DNA from: Monodelphis domestica
Taxonomy: Eukaryota > Chordata > Mammalia > Didelphimorphia > Didelphidae
NCBI RefSeq assembly: GCF_027887165.1
Contig: NC_077228.1
Coordinates: forward strand, 111,035,596 to 111,099,595
Length of the DNA: 64,000 nucleotides
Direction of reading: 5' to 3'
A program made the position numbers and the translations under genes. The notes below the pieces were generated by a model that worked only from the letters and a program-made list of their open reading frames with translations, had not been told where the DNA came from and made no database searches. Positions 33,670 to 45,114 of this stretch are shown here, piece after piece. Within the stretch, counting starts at the first letter, position 1; the number at the start of each line of letters is the position of its first letter.

Positions 33670-34190
33670 GGGGTGGAGAATAGGAGAATACAGAAGGAGC
33701 GGAGGGAGGTGGAGGTAGGAAAGATAAAGATGATTCGGGAGTGGGATGTGAAAAGGTAGAAGGAGATGGAAAGAAAGGAGAATAGGAGGATCGATGGGAC
33801 AAAGAGGAAAAGAAATTAGGGGAAGGAAAAAGGAGGAGGCAAGAAAAATGGACGGGAGAGGGGGAAATGGAGGCAGGGTGTGTATGTGCAAATTAAAAAA
33901 AGGAAGGGAGAACTGGATAGGAAATTCCGGGGAAGATAAGGAAGGGAGAGGAGAGCCGAGAACAATCAGTGAGTAAACTGAATGCTACATAAGGAAAGCC
34001 TCCCCTCTCCCTAAATTCCACTCTCCTCCAAACTTTCCTTGGAAAACAGTTTCCCTAGCGCCCAGCTCCCACTTCCTGCCTTCCCAAAAGGAGTATCCCC
34101 ACAGCTCTCGACTCGGTAGACCTCAGGTTGAGGCTGCCCCCAGGTATCCCGTGCTGCTGTCTGGTCTCCGCTGCTAGCTGGCAGGGCTTC
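33670..34190 (-). other. AVPR1B: Probable AVPR1B 5' UTR
   Basis: The sequence between the likely start site and ATG 33669 is pyrimidine-rich on the minus strand. The AVPR1B frame stays open upstream to an in-frame ATG at 33891, which would add 74 proline- and leucine-rich residues. That extension is unlike other V1b receptors, so it is taken as leader. An upstream ATG in frame could still affect translation. Confidence 0.6.
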
Positions 34191-34215
34191 TGCGGGGCGG
34201 GGATGGCCAGGGCTG

Positions 34216-34229
34216 CTTTATATATATAG
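34216..34229 (-). promoter_or_regulatory. AVPR1B: TATA box, likely AVPR1B promoter
   Basis: On the minus strand CTATATATATAAAG lies in a G/C-rich stretch (34170..34500) with several CpGs. A start about 30 bp downstream would give a leader of roughly 520 nt. Position and strand fit AVPR1B; no other gene is nearby. Confidence 0.6.
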
Positions 34230-35256
34230 TCTCGGAGCGGCCCCTGAGCAGCCCCTCCCTCCTCTGGTTGGCTCCTGCCGCGAGAGGCGGTGGGGCCAGA
34301 GTAACTCACAGAGGTGCTTTGCGGGAGAAGGATTGCGATGTGAAGCCTCCTTACGCCCAACCCTGGAGAGCTTGCCAGACACGCGAACGCGCTTTGAAAA
34401 CCAAACAAATGGACTTGTCCCCTGTCCCCTATATACCCAGGAGCGAGAGAGAACGGATAGAGGCCCAGGCCAGGGAATTCGCCCATGAACGTGGAAGCTG
34501 ATTAGAGGGGGGGGAAGCAGTTCAGTCCGCTGAAGTTTCCTCTGTTCTCTTGAGAAATGGAGAACGAAATGGAGGCAGAAGTGGGCGATGGGGATTGGCA
34601 ATGGCAAGGGGCCAGGGTGTGCTTCTGATCGGTCCCTAAAGAGACTGGAGGGGGGAAGAATGAGATGTAGGGGCAAGGACGGGGCAAGAGAAATAAAAAT
34701 TCGGGAGGACCCTGGGAGGACAAAGAAAGGCTGGAAAGATATTGAGGTACGGTGGACCCCTCCTTACCTGGGGTAAGGGAAGAATGAATGTGTGTGACTA
34801 TTAAGGGCAGAGAATGTGCTGGGGAGTAAGTCTGGAACTATGTAAACGTCCATGCGTTTGCTGCTGGTTCTTATACTTACTAGCTGCGAGACCCAGTTTT
34901 TGAACCTCAGTTTTTCATATATAAATGGGGGAAAGAATACTCATCCTATCTCGCCTGTGCTTGTCTTTGAAAGCCAAAAGGGCTACAGAAATGGGAGCCA
35001 ATATTATAGCAAATATCTAGTATACACCCTGTGAGTGCTTTTAGTTGGGGAAGCCTTGGGAGCTGACAGGGCAAACGTTCACATCTTGGATCTTACTATA
35101 TTCTTGTCCTTTGCACTGTCTCAGACTCTCACATTGGAAGGAACCTCAGAGATCATTGAGTCCAACCTGTACTTGAAGAATTCCCTCTGCAACACCTCCG
35201 ACAGGTCAATAAGTTGTCCTGCCTTTTCTTAAATTCCTGGGGTAGAGGTGAGGATG
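34230..35256. other. Upstream flank of AVPR1B
   Basis: 34230..34500 is G/C-rich with CpGs, compatible with a promoter region. 34500..34760 is purine-rich. The start of an ancient repeat (AGGAACCTCAGAGATCATTG, CTCTGCAACACCTCC) begins near 35130 and continues beyond the SINE at 35260. Confidence 0.55.
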
Positions 35257-35456
35257 GGGAGGGACTAGGTGGCTCTGTGGTGAGAGTCAGACTTGAAGTC
35301 AGGCTTGAAGTCGGGGAGGGGGGGGGTCCTGGGATCCAATCTGACTTCAGACACTTCTGAGCTGCGTGACCCTGGGCAAGTCAATTAACCCCAATTCCCT
35401 AGCCCTTGCCACTCTTCTGCTTTGGAACCAATATTGACTCTAAGAGTTGGGTTTTT
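35257..35456 (+). mobile_element. Marsupial tRNA-derived SINE in an ancient repeat
   Basis: From GGACTAGGTGGCTCTGTGGT to TTGACTCTAAGAGTTGGGTT. It splits an ancient repeat whose second half (CCCATTGCTTCCTGAACAGC, CTTTGTTATGAAGTTTTTCC) resumes at 35460. Confidence 0.85.
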
Positions 35457-35734
35457 TAAAAGCCTCCCTAGGGAAGGGGACCCCATTGCTTCCTGAACAG
35501 CCCATCCCACTTTTGAACAGCTTTGTTATGAAGTTTTTCCTTCTATTAAACCTAAGTCTTCTCCCCTGAAATGTCTTCCCAGTCCCCTAGATCCATTTTC
35601 TGGGGCTAGGAAGAGCAAGACTAATCCCTTCTGTGACAGACTTTCACATGTTCTTGCCTTTCTTTTTTTCTCCCGTTTTTTAAATTTACATTTTATTTTT
35701 AATTATATGGGAAAATAATTTTTTAACAATTGTT

Positions 35735-36145
35735 TTCTGAGACTTATATGAAGTGATGCAAAATGAAGTGAGCAGAACCAGGAGAATGTTGCACATGGTA
35801 TCAATAAAGTAAGATGATCAACTGTGAATTACAACGATTTTCAACAAGGCAAGAATCCAGGACAACTCCAAGAGACTCGTGATGAAAAAGGCTCCATAGA
35901 AAGAATAGATGGAATCTGAATACAGAGTGAAACATACCATTCTTCAGTTATTTCCTCCATGAATTTTTCTCCAGTGTAAGGAATATGTGCCTTATTTCAC
36001 AACATGATGAATATGGAAATATATATTATATGATCATATATGTACAACCTATATCATATAACCTTGATTTCATGGGGAGGGCAGAGGGGTAGGTGGAAGA
36101 GTGAGAACATGACTTGCAAAATGTCAGAAAACAAATATTAAAAAT
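35735..36145 (+). mobile_element. Old L1-like 3' end
   Basis: TGAAGTGATGCAAAATGAAG, GAGCAGAACCAGGAGAATGT, CAGGACAACTCCAAGAGACT and a purine-rich GGGGAGGGCAGAGGGG end follow the order of the L1 3' regions in this window but at much greater divergence. Confidence 0.7.
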
Positions 36146-36150
36146 TGTAT

Positions 36151-36192
36151 TGGGCAGCTGGGTGGCGCAGTGGATTGAGAGCCAGGCCTTAA
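36151..36192 (+). mobile_element. SINE head fragment
   Basis: GGGCAGCTGGGTGGCGCAGT and GGATTGAGAGCCAGGCCTT, then an abrupt A-rich end. Only the tRNA-like head is present. Confidence 0.75.
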
Positions 36193-36887
36193 AAGAAAAA
36201 TTGTATCAACATAATCTAGAAAAAAGTTAGGGACCTGTCCTCTAGATGTGCTATTTTATCAATGGTCCTCCTAAAATGTAGTGCCATCACAGGAGTTGTG
36301 TCCCCATCAGGAGTCCAATGTTTCATTTGATCATGCAGATCTGACCATATCATGGAATATTTTTTACTTTTGGAGAATTATCAAGGCTAATAATAATAAT
36401 AATAATAGTGTATTCCCTAGTGGTCAGTCTTCTCAAATTGAGATTCTTCATACTTAGACAACCTGGTTCTTAGGCAGAAGACATAGTCTTGTCACTGGTT
36501 TGTACTTAAAGCTGGTAGAACCATCAAGAACTTATATTATATAGTAGAATAATTTTTAAGAGGTATGAAGGAGAAGGAAAAAGACATTTATTAAGCACCT
36601 ACTATGGGCCAATCACTAAGCTCTTTATAAATATTTTCCCACTTGATCCTCACAACCACTCTAGGAGATAAATAAGTATCATGATAATCATGATCCTTAT
36701 TTTACAATTGAAGAAACTGAGGCAGACAGAGGTTTAATGACATAGTAAGTGTGACTTCTGCCTATGGTCAGATTTGAATTCAGGCCTCCCTAACTCTAAG
36801 TCTAGCATACTATCACTGTACCCTCTTACCTACATTTTATCAGAGTAGGAGAGAACCATTTGCATATGTATATGTATATGGCTGCTT
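36193..36887. other. Gene-free stretch with ancient repeat
   Basis: 36580..36835 is an ancient mammalian repeat (TTATTAAGCACCTACTATGG, CTTGATCCTCACAACCACTC, ATTGAAGAAACTGAGGCAGA). The rest shows nothing recognisable. Confidence 0.55.
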
Positions 36888-37128
36888 TGTAGCACAGTGG
36901 ACGGAGTGTCAGGCCTAGAATCAGTAATACCTGAGTTCAAATCCAGCCTCAGACACTTACTAGCTGTGTGACCCTAGGCAAGTCACTTACCCTGTTTGCC
37001 TCAGTTTCCTCATCTGTCAAATGAGCTAGACAAGGAAATAGCAAACCACTCAAGTATCTTTGCCAAGAAAACCCCAAAAGGGGTCACAAAGAGTTGGACA
37101 AGACTGAATCAAAACAACAATAGTGTAT
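36888..37128 (+). mobile_element. Mar1/THER-like CORE-SINE
   Basis: TGTAGCACAGTGGACGGAGT, CTGAGTTCAAATCCAGCCTC, AGTTTCCTCATCTGTCAAAT, CAAGTATCTTTGCCAAGAAA and GGTCACAAAGAGTTGGACAA in the expected order. Confidence 0.88.
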
Positions 37129-37691
37129 ATATGAAAATAAAAATATATCCAAAGCAATCTGGGGGTAGGGCAGAGGTCTAATATGAAGTTTGGTCACCCC
37201 AGAACAGGAGCTCTAAAGTGAACTATGGAAGGGTGGGAGAAAGTAGGATGGAAGAAACATGGGAGGATGATTGCAAGGGAACAGGATGTAATGGTCAGAG
37301 GAAGGGGCTTTGTTATATGCAGTCTATAATTTAAAATCATAGGGATTTGGAATGGAGCCATAGAGGTGGGAATTTTATACCCTTCTCAGGAGCAAAGATA
37401 ATGCTGAATTGATTTTTGTTCCCTAAAGAAAAGATTAGGAAGATGGGGGCAGGGAGAAGGGAAAGGTGTCGTTTGTATGATGCATTAGGGAAAATGTTCA
37501 TGGTCAATAAAGACAGAGGCCAAGAGAGTTCAGAAGGATGAGGCATGTTTGAAATACTCCAGCCAGGCCAGGCCTGCCCTCACTCCTGACAGATCTTGCA
37601 CCCAGGGTCGCCTCCAAACTTTGATCAGGAGCTAAAGGAGGGTTTTTAATGGAGAGAGACTCAGATCAGTAGTAGAGAGAAAAATAGAAGT
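37129..37691. other. Gene-free stretch
   Basis: Unique-looking, purine-rich in part. No exon or repeat recognised. Confidence 0.5.
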
Positions 37692-37918
37692 TACAGCATT
37701 GTTGTTCAGTCATTTCGGTCCTGGCCCACTCTTCGTGACTTGGCAAAGATACTGGAATGGTTTATTACATCCTTCTCCAGTTTATTTTACAGCTGAGGAA
37801 ACAGAGGCAAACAGGGTTAAGTGACTTGTCACCCAGCTAGTAAGTACCTGAAGGCAGATTTGAACTTTGGTCTTCTTGACTCCAAGCCCCACTTTCCACT
37901 GTGCCATCTAGTTGCCGG
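37692..37918 (-). mobile_element. Mar1/THER-like CORE-SINE
   Basis: Minus-strand copy from CGGCAACTAGATGGCACAGT to CCAGTATCTTTGCCAAGTCA and GAAATGACTGAACAACAATG. Confidence 0.85.
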
Positions 37919-37999
37919 AGCTACAGCAAAATGAAGGATACGAGGAAAGTTGAGTGTGAGTGTGTATTTGTAGAAATTTACTACCAGGATGAAGGGGAG

Positions 38000-38066
38000 A
38001 GGAGACAGAGACAGAGACAGAGACAAGAGAGAGAAAGAGACAGAGAAACAGAAAGAGAGACAGAGA
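38000..38066. repeat. GACAGA microsatellite
   Basis: GGAGACAGAGACAGAGACAG grading into GAGAGAAAGAGACAGAGAAA. Confidence 0.85.
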
Positions 38067-38607
38067 CTCTTCATCTGGTCAAATCTCACCTTTCCTGACA
38101 TTGACATTGGATAGGACTTTTATTATTTTCCACAGAGTCTCAGATGGCAGGAGAGATTATTAAGAATCTGCCTAGGGCATGATTGGAGCCAGGAGTGACA
38201 ATAATACTGCAGACTGGTCTTGTCAATAAGAATAAATGTCCTCATTCAAAGAAAATTCACTACTAAACCCCCAATTTTCAAAATAATGAGAGAAAAAATG
38301 CCTGACGTATAGTACCTTAGAGTTATAGTGTCTTTTACACATGTTATGTCCATCAATTTTTACCTTTTATGAGCATTATTATCTCCATTTTACAAATGTC
38401 AGAGTTTCATATAGCTTAAATGACTGGCCCAGTATCATGTAGCTAGTAAATGGCTGGGAATTCAAGTCTTGATTACATTGATCTACCCCTCAGAAACAAA
38501 GAGAGCAATTCCACCAATCTATCAGTAAATGGTTTGTTGTTATTTTTTGGGACACCTACTGTGCACCAGCACCATACTAGGTACTACGAGTTCAGAAAAG
38601 TATAACA
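38067..38607. other. Gene-free stretch
   Basis: Ancient repeats at about 38310..38500 and 38530..38590 (GGGACACCTACTGTGCACCA). No exon recognised. Confidence 0.5.
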
Positions 38608-39220
38608 TGTTGGCTTAGAAATAACACAGAACTACTAAAGTAGTCAGAAAAAAACAAGTCTTTAATCAGGAAAGAGATAGGTCCAGTAATCAGAGACTAT
38701 CAGAGTCAAGCGTCCAAAACGACAGCGTCAACATCCTGGTGCTCTGAGGATGCTATCCCTGGGAGAATGCACTGCTAGATGATTCTCCAAAGAACAATAG
38801 AACTTGGAGAACTTATATACCTTTTGGGAAACTAAGGACAGGAAAGTATGATTGATTGGCATGACCTTGGCTATAAGGAATGAGAAGTCCAAGTCAGAAT
38901 TATTAGGGAGAGGCTGATGCTTTACAATGGATGTTAAAGGGAAGGTCCAGCCTAGGGCTGGGCTACCTGGGAGAGGGCTTTGATACTATGGGAGAAACTA
39001 CTAGGACAAAAGGATACTAACATTTGATTTAGGTCTACCTTAAGGTCTATTGTTCTTGAGTGAGTCTGAGACTTTCCTCAGGGTGAGTTCTCAGGGGATG
39101 AGGGCAGAATTGGGGACCCCAGATTTCAAGCTGACAAAGACATAAATCCAATTCTTAATTGACTTTTGAGAAGTACCAAGGAGGCCTCCCCCCCTTGCTC
39201 CCAGAGTATCTGGTAGCACA
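38608..39220 (-). mobile_element. Solo LTR fossil, family not named
   Basis: On the minus strand the 613-bp segment starts TGTGCTACCAGATACTCTGG and ends GTTATTTCTAAGCCAACA. AAAAGGTATATAAGTTCTC at about 38813..38831 is a good TATA box, about 410 bp into the element, as in a U3-R-U5 layout. No clear target duplication was found. No coding part. Confidence 0.55.
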
Positions 39221-39310
39221 TAGGTCACAGGATTCTAGAGCTGAGACAAGACTTTAGAGATCACCTAGCCCATTTGAGGACAAAAGATATAACCATAAAA
39301 TTATTGGTGA

Positions 39311-39493
39311 GGGGGCAGTTGGTGGCTCAGTGAATTGAGAGCCAAGCCCAGAGACAGGAGGTCAGGGGACCTCAAGGGACCTCAGACCCTTCTTTGCTGT
39401 GTATAAGACTGTGGGCAAGTCACAAACCCCATTGCCTAGCCCTTACTGTACTTCTGTCTTAGGTTGATTCTAGGACAGAAGGTAAGGGTTAAA
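39311..39493 (+). mobile_element. Marsupial tRNA-derived SINE
   Basis: From GGGGCAGTTGGTGGCTCAGT to GATTCTAGGACAGAAGGTAA and GGGTT. Confidence 0.88.
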
Positions 39494-40488
39494 GAAGAAA
39501 ACCCAAATGATGAATATAAGATGGTAGATAAGTAAGTGCTATAGAGTCTAAATGCTAAGAGAATACAGGAGACAATTAGCAAGTATTGAAGAAGGCTGGG
39601 GGAACCTTTACAAAGGACACAGGTAGTTTATTCCAAAAGAACAGTAGCTGTCAGACAAAGAGACTTAGGAGGGGAAGGCTGAGAAAACCAAAGCCAGACT
39701 CTTGGGAGTCGCTTCCAATTGAAGATCAAGTATAATGGAAGGAAAGGGAAGATTTCACTTACATAAATTCAATTTGTTCAGGAACAAACCCATTTCACAA
39801 ATCAAGGTTCATCAGTTGAGAACATAAACCAGCCTGCCCATCTATTTTTATTTTAACAGCTCATACTTGTGCTGAGTAGTAGTGAATAGAGAACTAGACT
39901 TGAAGCCAGGAAGACCTAGGTTCAAGTCCTGCCTCTGACATACCCTGGCTATGTGACCCAGAGCAAGTGCCCAGGCAATTCTCTTGGACTCTACATTGCA
40001 AAACAGATGTTAGTCTGAGTCAAATGGAAGTCACAGTCCCAGGCATTTGAAGTCTTCCCTGCAGAAGGACCAGATGAGAACAAATTTGTTCCAACAGCCA
40101 TGAAGGTGGCACAAGGAGGCACTGTTAGAGCTTGGTTAGACATCAAAGATGCCAAAGTCATCCACTGCATCCCAGCCCATCATCAGTCATCTTGACTTTT
40201 GTGCTGCTACTGAACTTGGATAACTCTAGAAGAGAGTGAGGTGGATGACTTTGTGCAACTCTGTTTCACCTAAATCCAATTTATATTCTAATCAAAAGAC
40301 ATCACTAGTGTCTTTTTTTGACACCTTTTTGAGTACAAAAGACAATATCCTTCCCAGGAACTCCTTATAAGGATGAAATAAAAAACATGGTCTCCTCCCC
40401 ACTCCCCAAAAGTAAAAGCTTACATTCATGTTACACTTTACTCCTAACAACTGTGATAACGGATAAAAAGGGTTGCAATTTGCAAAAC
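39494..40488. other. Gene-free stretch with MIR-like DNA
   Basis: 39855..40020 is MIR-like (GAAGCCAGGAAGACCTAGGT, TGGCTATGTGACCCAGAGCA). A protein-like segment at 40030..40190 is listed separately. The rest is unique-looking. Confidence 0.5.
40030..40275 (+). pseudogene. Unidentified coding-like segment, perhaps a processed pseudogene
   Basis: One frame reads EVFPAEGPDENKFVPTAMKV then AQGGTVRAWLDIKDAKVIHC and IPAHHQSS before a stop at about 40194. Further on, ESEVDDFVQLCFT ends at TAA. The amino-acid texture is that of a soluble globular protein and the codons look protein-like, but I do not recognise the family. It has no splice sites around it and contains stops, so a processed pseudogene is the likeliest reading. 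Confidence 0.4.
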
Positions 40489-40977
40489 TGTGCAAAAACT
40501 GAAAAATGCAAACCTAGGAATGATTGACAGTGGTATATGACCAAAGGTCACATGGGAGCTGGAGCCTGAGGGATCTAGGTGAAGATTCCATTTTTTGCCA
40601 ACTGACTGTCTTCTCTCCCGAGGAAGTTTAGATGAAGGCTTAAGAAGATTTCCTTGTGATCAAACTGTGGAAGGAGCTTTTTCCTGTATCTGGCTGCTGG
40701 CAGAATCAGTCTTACTTGGACATCAGGACTTGCTTGGACATCTAACAACAAAAGATCCTGGTTCTAACTGTTTTGGGACTCCTGCTGTGATATTTGGATA
40801 TTTGGTTAAGTTTTTAGTTTAGTAACCTAGTTAGTATAGTTTAGTTAGTTTTTAAATAAAAATAAGCAAAAGCAAATCCCTAAGCCCTTATTCCTTTCCC
40901 TTCCTAAAAATAAAAAGCAGATTTTTATGTGTTTTTCCCTCTTGTGTTTCCCTTACCCCAAATCCTACCCTAACACA
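40489..40977 (+). mobile_element. Possible solo LTR fossil
   Basis: The segment begins TGTGCAAAAACTGAAAAATG and ends CCCTAACACA. It has an AATAAA signal at about 40853 followed by a CT-rich U5-like end. Flanks CAAAAC and CAACCC are only similar, so the boundaries are unsure. Confidence 0.4.
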
Positions 40978-41038
40978 ACCCATCAAGCTACTATCACATA
41001 TATATTATATAATATTAACATATATTGTTTTCTTTCTT

Positions 41039-41197
41039 TGTATCAATTCTAAGACAGAAGGGCAAGAACCTGGCCATTGGGATTGAGTGACTTGCCCAGA
41101 GTCACATAGCTAAAGAAGTATCTGGGGTCAAATTTGAATTTAGGTCCTCCTAACTGTAAATCTAGCACTCTATCTAATGTGCTACCTAGCTGCCTCT
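41039..41197 (-). mobile_element. Marsupial tRNA-derived SINE
   Basis: Minus-strand copy from GGCAGCTAGGTAGCACATTA to TCTGTCTTAGAATTGATACA. Confidence 0.85.
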
Positions 41198-41511
41198 AGT
41201 AGCACAAATGTTACCATGCCCATTTTACAGAGAAAATAAGGAAAATGAGTTTCAGAGATAAACTATCTGTCCCATGGTCATATGGCTTAATAAGACTTAG
41301 AACAATAATCTAGATGTAGGTCTCCTGACTCTGAAATTTAAGGCATTTTCTACTTGTGACTTATCTCTTTTTCTAGCCTCTCATCATTTGGAGGGAAATG
41401 GATGATCTCAACATTCTTTCCAATATTACAATTGGCCCAGGCTGCATTCCAATGAAGAAACTGGATGTTTGATCCCCACAAAGATCACATTCTCCAAGAA
41501 ATCTGGCAACA
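41198..41511. other. Gene-free stretch with ancient repeat
   Basis: 41220..41350 is MIR-like (CATTTTACAGAGAAAATAAG). The remainder to 41511 is unique-looking and ends in CTGGCAACA, the left target duplication of the next L1. Confidence 0.55.
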
Positions 41512-42170
41512 ATACCACTGCTGGGTTTGTATCCCAAAGAGATAATAAGGAAAAAGACCTGTACAAGAATATTCATAGCTGCGCTCTTTGTGGTGGCAAA
41601 AAATTGGAAAGTGAGGGGATGCCCTTCAATTGGGGAATGGCTAAACAAACTGTGGTATATGTTGGTGATGGAATACTATTGTGCTGAAAGGAATAATGAA
41701 CTGGAGGAATTCCATGTGAACTGGAAGAACTCCAGGAATTGATGCAGAGTAAAAGGAGCAGAACCAGGAAAACATTGTACACAGAAACTGATACACTGTG
41801 ACACAATTGAATGTAATGGACTTCTCTATAGCTGCAATGCAATAATCCTGGACAATTCTGAGTCAAGGACCTGGGAGAAAGAACACTATCCACATCCAGA
41901 GAAAGAACTATGGGAGTAGAAACACAGAAAAAAAAACAACTGTTTGATCACATGGGTTGATGTGGATATGATTAAGGTTTTGTTATTAAAAGATCACTCT
42001 ATTGTAAATATGAATAATGTGGAAATAGGTTTTGAACAATGATACATGTATAATCCAGTGGGATAGCTCTGGGAGGGGGGAAGTAAGGGGATGGGAAAAA
42101 TCCTGAATCATGTAACCATGGAAAAATATTCTAAATAAATAAATAATTTTTAAAAGAAAAAGAAAGAAAG
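41512..42170 (+). mobile_element. 5'-truncated LINE-1
   Basis: It begins within the end of ORF2 ([11 protein letters not shown]-like) and runs to AATCATGTAACCATGG and an A-rich tail. CTGGCAACA flanks it at 41503..41511 and 42171..42179. Confidence 0.92.
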
Positions 42171-42179
42171 CTGGCAACA

Positions 42180-43206
42180 TTTCCCTCTTGCAGCCTTTCC
42201 TGGGAGTCATAGGTTGGGAAGTTGTTTCTCTACTTAGCCTTCAACATTCAGTAAATGTGTCCTTGTCTCAGAACCTTGAAATGGTCTATAAGTTGTGCCC
42301 CACTCCCCCAAGTTAGATTGTAAACTCCTCAAGGGCAGGGACTGCCTTTCTTTTTATCAGTGCTTAGTACAGTGCCTGGCTTAATAAATGTTTATTAGAT
42401 TATAGGATTGCATTGTTCTGATTAAAACCCTGGCCACCAGAGTTAGCTTTTGCTATGAACTCTAAAGTAATTTCCAAATGAATGCACAGGTTATTTATTC
42501 ATTTGTCAGTTCCTCTGTCTCTGTCTGCCCAGGAATGAACTCCTGGTTCATATCCCTATAAAAAACCAGGAGGAGGAAGTAGAGTTGTTGGCATTGGGAC
42601 CATTATAGAGACTAATGTACCTTTTACTGCCCAGGAGCATACATTGTGTTCCTGACTTAACACAGAGAGGAAAGAGAGGCTATATGTAGGAAATCGGGTG
42701 AAAGGGATAGGAGCTGGAGAGAGAAGAGGAAAGGAAGAATCAAGGTGGTTTTTATAACTAGGGAGCTAAAAATGGAGAGATACCAAAGAGGCCTCTCAAT
42801 TCCTGCCCCAAAGTTTTGACAACCTTGTTGTATGAAACTCTCAAGCACCCCTGGATCATCCAAGATAGAATTAACAGGGTTGTTTAAGCCTTCAAGTACC
42901 CATTGATCTCACCCTAGATTGAATTAGCAGATATAATCAAATCTTAAATATCCTCCCATTGTATCTTTGTTCTTCTATTATTCCTTCCCTCATCTTCCCA
43001 TAATCCAACTGGTTATATAAGACTCCAAGTTGTTTAGTTTGATGCAATTCCCCATTCCTGGTGCATTGGTTGCAAAGTTTTAGAGCTTAGCTCTGGTGCT
43101 GTGTATGCTCATGACTCTTTGTGGTGGCCATGAGAGCATTGTCTCCCTTTTCCTAAAGAAGTCTTGTTCATAACTGCATTTGTGGTTCTATGTTTTTCCA
43201 AGTTAA
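42180..43206. other. Gene-free stretch
   Basis: 42310..42405 is an ancient repeat tail (GTAAACTCCTCAAGGGCAGG, AATAAATGTTTATTAG). The rest is unique-looking, with no exon. Confidence 0.5.
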
Positions 43207-43210
43207 CAGT

Positions 43211-43974
43211 TGCAAAGGGTGAAATTATGGATGAGACTGAATATATAATTAATTTAGGTCACCAAGGCTTTTATTTATAAAAATTCTAATGAAAAACCCA
43301 AATAATAAAATACCCAAGTCAGATGCCAAATTTTATGCTGATTTAATTGATATAGTAGAGAAGATTAAGAAGAAGGGAGAAGGAAAGGGTGAAGGATTTC
43401 TCCTCCCGCCTGGCTGGTATGGGGCAGGAAGATTAGAAGATCTAGAAAGTAAGTGTTTGGAGTGTGAAGGAAGAAGGAATCAACCTGAACTCCAAAAAGG
43501 GGCTCAGCTGAGATGCCTGAACCTGAAACAGGTCAAGGACAAAACTCACAGCCAAAACCCAGACAATAACTTCCACCACTCCCAAGACGTCAGAACACCT
43601 AGCCCACTGCCAGCCAGAGAAGCCTCTCCAGGGAAAAGAGGAAGGGACAGGAAGTGACGTGCCTTATATGGACGTTTTTACATCACTTTCCTGTGTCTCA
43701 TCTGTACCAATGAGGACTTAGCTTGACTTAGGACAGCCCAGAGGTCTGTCCTTTTTTTCTGCACATGTCTGTTGAAGGCCATTCCTTTGATAATTAAATC
43801 TTGAGTTTGATGCAGACCTTCCAAATCTTGTTAAACTAAGAAGGGAGGAGAAATGTAGTTTCCAAGACCTGCTTCAGTTATTCCAAGTATCTCCATTGTT
43901 ACTGATCAGGAAATAGTTAAATCACATCTTCTAAAGAATAGTTTGATTAGGGTGGAATAGTTTTAAAATTCACA
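43211..43974 (-). mobile_element. Solo LTR fossil, type A
   Basis: On the minus strand it starts TGTGAATTTTAAAACTATTC and ends CACCCTTTGCA. CAGT lies on both sides (43207..43210 and 43975..43978). CCATATAAGGCACG at about 43667 is a TATA-like site, and an AATAAAA-rich polyadenylation region follows. Its U5 matches 54285..55021 on the opposite strand. A 4-bp duplication fits a gamma-like source. The 122-codon plus-strand frame inside it is a by-product. Confidence 0.85.
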
Positions 43975-44931
43975 CAGTTTCCAATAGTGTCTTTGACTAC
44001 TGATGTTTTTTGCCTCTGAGATTACCTTCCATCTCTTCTCTATATCTTATATGTGTCTAGTACTTTATTTTAGATTCATTACATTCTTTATAATCATTAC
44101 ATTAGGTTGTTTTTTTTTTATTCTCCCCCATTAGAATGCGAGATCCTTGAAGTCAGGGCAACCCATCCTTCTTTTCTTTTTTCTCTCTCAGCATTGACAC
44201 AAAAGAGACACTTAATAAATTCTTGTCGACTGATTTATTGCCACAAGAGCTGGAACTGACCCCAGAGACCATATTCCCTTATTGTTCAAATGAAGAAACT
44301 GAGGCCCAGAAGTTAAACAACTGTTTTATGATGTTCTATTCTAATTTTTCAAATACATAATATTGCCAGAACTTTTAAATGGGAAAAATAGGATCCAGAA
44401 AAATCATAATATAATTAAATGAGCAATAGACATGGTATCAAGAGACCTCGGTTCAAGTGTTGACCCCTAGCTATGTGAACGTGGGCAAGTCACTTTATCT
44501 CTGAGATTTAATTTCTTTATTCTGATAATGGGGATAGAATCATAGTATTTTGGAACTCATCTAGTCTAACTTTGTCCTTTTACAGATGAGGAGACTTGAG
44601 TTTAAGAGAGTAAAATACAGTAAAAGAAGTAAAGCCCAAAATTATACTGCTCATAAGTAGCCTAACAAATTCAAATCTAGATCTTCTGACTCTTAATCTA
44701 GTAAAATCTCCATTACAATATGCTAGACTAGAGGCCTCACAGCCTTGGGGTGAGGAAAATGGTGTACTTTTTGAAACTTTAAATAACTGAGAGGTGTTTT
44801 TTTTTTAACTTTTGTTTTGTTTTGTTTTTATCCATCCCAATGATTTCATTGTCTTGGGGAAATCTTGATAAAGAAACCTCCTTAATCAATGCAGGTTGGT
44901 AACCTTTCAATTAATAGTCTTTTTTAACCTT
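43975..44931. other. Gene-free stretch with old repeats
   Basis: 44120..44240 is an ancient repeat tail (GCGAGATCCTTGAAGTCAGG, CACTTAATAAATTCTTGTC). 44430..44700 is MIR-like. No exon recognised. Confidence 0.5.
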
Positions 44932-45114
44932 GGGTCCTAGAATCATCACTAAGTTTTGGTTCTAAGGCAGAAGAGTGGCAAGGGCTAAGCAATAGGGATT
45001 AAATGACTTGCCTAGGGTCACAAAGCTAGGAAATATCTAAACCTAGATTTGAACCCAGGACTGGCTATCTTCAGGTCTGGCTCTCTATCCACTGATCCAC
45101 TTTACTGTCCCTGC
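44932..45114 (-). mobile_element. Marsupial tRNA-derived SINE
   Basis: Minus-strand copy from GGGACAGTAAAGTGGATCAG to CTGCCTTAGAACCAAAACTT; diverged. Confidence 0.8.

Noticed and set aside
32617-33718. Plus-strand frames of 94 to 112 codons
   Set aside because: They lie opposite AVPR1B exon 1 and show no domain of their own.
43289-43657. 122-codon plus-strand frame as a gene
   Set aside because: It lies wholly within a minus-strand solo LTR with its own CAGT duplication.
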